Assembly: GCA_037190845.1 (NCBI GenBank)
Contig: JBBCJI010000011.1
Location: 4,990 to 68,989 of the forward strand
Reading direction: 5' to 3'
Source of the DNA: JBEBVQ01 sp037190845
Lineage (GTDB): Bacteria > Bacteroidota > Bacteroidia > Chitinophagales > Chitinophagaceae
DNA length: 64,000 bases
This document shows, one piece after another, positions 61,794 to 64,000 of the stretch (position 1 is the first letter of the stretch; each line of letters opens with the position of its first letter). A program made the position numbers and the translations under genes. Below the pieces are notes generated by a model. The model was not told the DNA's origin. It saw nothing but the letters and a program-made list of their open reading frames with translations, and did no database searches.

Positions 61794-63611
61794 ATGAAAC
61801 AAATGAAATTATTTTTTCTTTCCGGACTGTTCCTGCTGGCAGAGATGCATACCGGCCGGGCGCAGCAGGTAATCTGGAATTTTACTGCAGCCAATCCTTC
61901 CACCAATACATTGACCAATTGTACGGTATCCGGCATCACCGGTGGAGGTGGGAGCAGCTTTGGCATTAACAGTACATCTGTATCATCCGGGTATGCCGGA
62001 GTGACCGGTGGTAATAACGCATGTATAATATACAGCCAGTCGTCAACAGGAAGTGCTTATTTTGAATTTACCATTACGCCTGATGCCGGGTATACTGTTT
62101 CTGTTACCGGCATCACCCTGGGCACCCGTTCTACTGCAACCGGACCGGGGAATGGTGCTATCAGGTCAAATGTAGACGGATATGCATCAAACTATGGAAT
62201 GATTGTGCCTATGGCAAGCGGAACGAGCTGGATGTTACGTACTCCTGCATCTCTCAATCCCATCACTGGCGCCGCAGGTACCGCAGTTACTGTGAGAATA
62301 TACGGGTATGGTACAAATACCAGTTCCAATTCGTCTTCATCTCCTAACTGGCGGATAGATGATCTGCAGGTAACAGCCGCAGTGACAAATATAGTATGCG
62401 TATCAAGCTCAGATACGCTTAAGGAAACCATCTGCGATAATCAATTGCCTTATATTTGGAATGGTATAACGGTACCGGCAGGAGGTACAGCCGTAGCGCG
62501 GGATACCTTCACCAATGCTGCCGGATGTGACAGTATATTAACGCTTGATCTTATCGTTAACCAGACATCATCCACCGATGATAATCTCGTGATCTGCAGT
62601 AATGAATTGCCTTACACCTGGAACGGCATCATGGTAACAGGCGGAGGTGCTGCCGTGGCACGGGATACGTTTGTTAATGCGGCCGGTTGCGACAGTATCG
62701 TAACGCTTAATCTTACCGTTAATCAGACATCCGCGTATACCGAAAGTGTGGTGATATGCAGCAATGAACTTCCTTATACCTGGAATGGCAATACCGTAAT
62801 ACAGGGCGGACCGGCAGCGGCTGTCTATACCACCCTGAATAGCCTGGGATGTGATAGTGTGATAACGCTCGATCTTACCGTCAGCCCTGCGAGCGAGACA
62901 ACCGTGGGACTGACTATCTGTACTGATCAACTGCCGTTTGTGTGGCATGGCACCTCCCTGACGCAGGGCGGGGTAGCGGTGGCCACACACAAAGAGCAGA
63001 ACAGTCTGGGTTGCGATAGTACCGTAACCCTAAACCTTACCGTTGAGCAGGTGGTTGTGCCCGAAGTGTATATCACCGCTACGCCAGGACATGAGATATC
63101 GCCGGGCAGATCCGTTACTTTTGCCTCATGGGTTACCAACTCCGGCGTTAATCCAACTATTATATGGAGAAAGAACGGTGAGCAGGTTGGGACGAGCAAT
63201 ATTGCCTATACCGACAACGATCTGCAGGATGGAGACTCGATAACCTGCACCGTATACAGCAGTATTTTTTGTGCAAGACCCGACAGTGTTGTCAGCAAGC
63301 CGATCATTATAGCCGTTACAAATGTAACGGGTATTACAGGGATCGATGCAGCAGGCAGTAAGCTCCGGTTGTATCCCAACCCGAACAATGGTATGTTTAT
63401 CATAGAAGGAACCGTGTCCGGTGAGAATGCTTCTGTAGAGATCATCGATCAGACCGGTAGGGTAGTATGCCGGTATGCAGATGTGTCTGCACCCGCGGGG
63501 AAGTTGCATCTGCAGGCTGCACCAAAGGATTTGCCGGCAGGTATATATTTCGTACGTATAAACTCTGACCGGCAGGTACAGACGTTGCGTTTCGTAACTG
63601 TAAAACAATAG
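61794..63611 (+). CDS. T9SS type A cargo protein with tandem CSNELPY repeats
   Basis: A 605-residue exported protein (MKQMKLFFLSGLFLLAEMHTGRAQ signal). An N-terminal beta domain of about 170 residues is followed by four about 60-residue repeats, each with C(S/D)(N/D)(E/Q)LP(Y/F)xW(N/H)G and LGCDSxxTLxLTV, then a short Ig-like segment. The C-terminus has LRLYPNPNNGMFIIEGTV, VEIIDQTGRVVCRY and DLPAGIYFVRINSDRQVQTLRFV, a type A sorting domain. Probably surface adhesin-like. Complete. Confidence 0.9.
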   Translation: MKQMKLFFLSGLFLLAEMHTGRAQQVIWNFTAANPSTNTLTNCTVSGITGGGGSSFGINSTSVSSGYAGVTGGNNACIIYSQSSTGSAYFEFTITPDAGYTVSVTGITLGTRSTATGPGNGAIRSNVDGYASNYGMIVPMASGTSWMLRTPASLNPITGAAGTAVTVRIYGYGTNTSSNSSSSPNWRIDDLQVTAAVTNIVCVSSSDTLKETICDNQLPYIWNGITVPAGGTAVARDTFTNAAGCDSILTLDLIVNQTSSTDDNLVICSNELPYTWNGIMVTGGGAAVARDTFVNAAGCDSIVTLNLTVNQTSAYTESVVICSNELPYTWNGNTVIQGGPAAAVYTTLNSLGCDSVITLDLTVSPASETTVGLTICTDQLPFVWHGTSLTQGGVAVATHKEQNSLGCDSTVTLNLTVEQVVVPEVYITATPGHEISPGRSVTFASWVTNSGVNPTIIWRKNGEQVGTSNIAYTDNDLQDGDSITCTVYSSIFCARPDSVVSKPIIIAVTNVTGITGIDAAGSKLRLYPNPNNGMFIIEGTVSGENASVEIIDQTGRVVCRYADVSAPAGKLHLQAAPKDLPAGIYFVRINSDRQVQTLRFVTVKQ

Positions 63612-63644
63612 GGTTTCCATTTAATACACGCCTCCTTTAGCCAA

Positions 63645-63677
63645 ACAGGGTTGCCCATTAGGAGCAACCCTGTTTTT
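63645..63677. terminator. Terminator after T9SS cargo gene
   Basis: AACAGGGTTGC-CCATTAGGA-GCAACCCTGTTTTTTT with an 11 bp stem and a long T run. Confidence 0.85.
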
Positions 63678-63681
63678 TTGT

Positions 63682-63765
63682 AAAATCCGTCCGTAGGGGC
63701 AACCCTTGCGGTTGCCCTCATGCGGTTGTTTTATTTGGGCGGGGGAAACCCCGCCCCTACGCGGT
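63682..63765. repeat. Intergenic GTAGGGGC...GCCCCTAC element
   Basis: GTAGGGGCAACCCTTGCGGTTGCCC followed by GGGCGGGGGAAACCCCGCCCCTAC: nested hairpins whose outer ends also pair (GTAGGGGC/GCCCCTAC). Typical of dispersed intergenic repeats. Confidence 0.6.
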
Positions 63766-63837
63766 TACCCCGGTTGATTATTTATACAGGATTTTTTAAA
63801 AAATTATATATTTATAGAGAAATAAACATGGCTTTGT

Positions 63838-64000
63838 ATGAATGCTGAAAGTATAAAACGTGGTACGCTGTATCTGGTAACAGTTGGGCTGGGTGCTGTA
63901 TTGGTATGGCAACTGGCCTATTTTATTCCCGGGTTCCTGCTGGCCGTCACAATGTATATTCTTTTGCGGAATATTTACTTCAGGCTGATCATTAATTATA
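63838..64000 (+). CDS. AI-2E-family transporter-like protein, 5' end only
   Basis: Starts at ATG 63838 and runs off the right edge. The first 54 residues read SIKRGTLYLVTVGLGAVLVWQLAYF, IPGFLLAVTMYILLRNIYFRL and IINY, which matches the N-terminus of AI-2E/YdiK-type transporters. Partial, so the family call is moderate. Confidence 0.6.
   Translation, partial: MNAESIKRGTLYLVTVGLGAVLVWQLAYFIPGFLLAVTMYILLRNIYFRLIINY

Overview
The window looks like a chromosomal piece of a Bacteroidota genome, most likely Chitinophagaceae (Chitinophaga-like). The evidence is the type IX secretion sorting domains (type A and type B), the -7 promoter motif TAnnTTTG ahead of several genes, weak Shine-Dalgarno sites, moderate GC, and relatives of familiar Chitinophaga genes such as the cyclic glucan synthase, the DUF4105 protein and the YtxH/holin-type trio. 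Genus is an inference.

Layout. 0-7.7 kb: the 5' part of a cyclic beta-1,2-glucan synthase gene (minus strand, running off the left edge), a GNAT acetyltransferase, and a divergent Lrp regulator / methionine gamma-lyase-type pair. 7.8-28 kb: a dense defence and toxin-antitoxin island. It holds an RloA/RloB (AbiL-like) ATPase plus TOPRIM-like pair, a transglutaminase-like protein, a SymE-like toxin, a dinD cassette, a helicase-nuclease gene split by a 3.7 kb IS982-family transposon, a two-gene patatin phospholipase module, an unusual GC-rich gene, AbiE and HipBA. 28-38 kb: accessory metabolism and envelope genes (WYL/GyrI/DUF1801 operon, LLM oxidoreductase, S41 peptidase, lipoproteins, AraC regulator) with several decayed gene fragments. 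38-45 kb: single-gene units separated by two families of intergenic repeats, with ParDE and HigBA. 45-64 kb: mostly ordinary core genes: T9SS cargo proteins, a histidine kinase/response regulator pair, initiator tRNA, era, a PLP-dependent deaminase, a DUF4105 protein, nadD, universal stress protein, truA and the start of an AI-2E-type transporter.

Two themes tie the accessory part together. First, five copies of one small XRE-type helix-turn-helix gene are scattered from 5.4 to 43.9 kb. Two are intact, one is frameshifted and two are half genes. Three sit directly ahead of a defence-type gene or module (dinD, helicase-nuclease, patatin pair), and the frameshifted and one intact copy share an inverted-repeat operator. 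Second, much of the region has been built and broken by short duplications: 250 bp direct repeats around dinD, a 100 bp abiE junction remnant beyond hipBA, 200 bp repeats around a two-gene block, and a 124 bp MITE-like element.

The cleanest single result is the IS982-type insertion. Removing 14235-17958 plus one copy of the 6 bp target duplication fuses the two flanking reading frames in frame into one protein of about 1005 residues. The element carries five genes besides ends and transposase functions: its transposase, a winged-helix protein, a lipoprotein, and a DUF5678-like/retropepsin-SEC-C pair. All functional calls are from reading the translated sequence; no database search was run.
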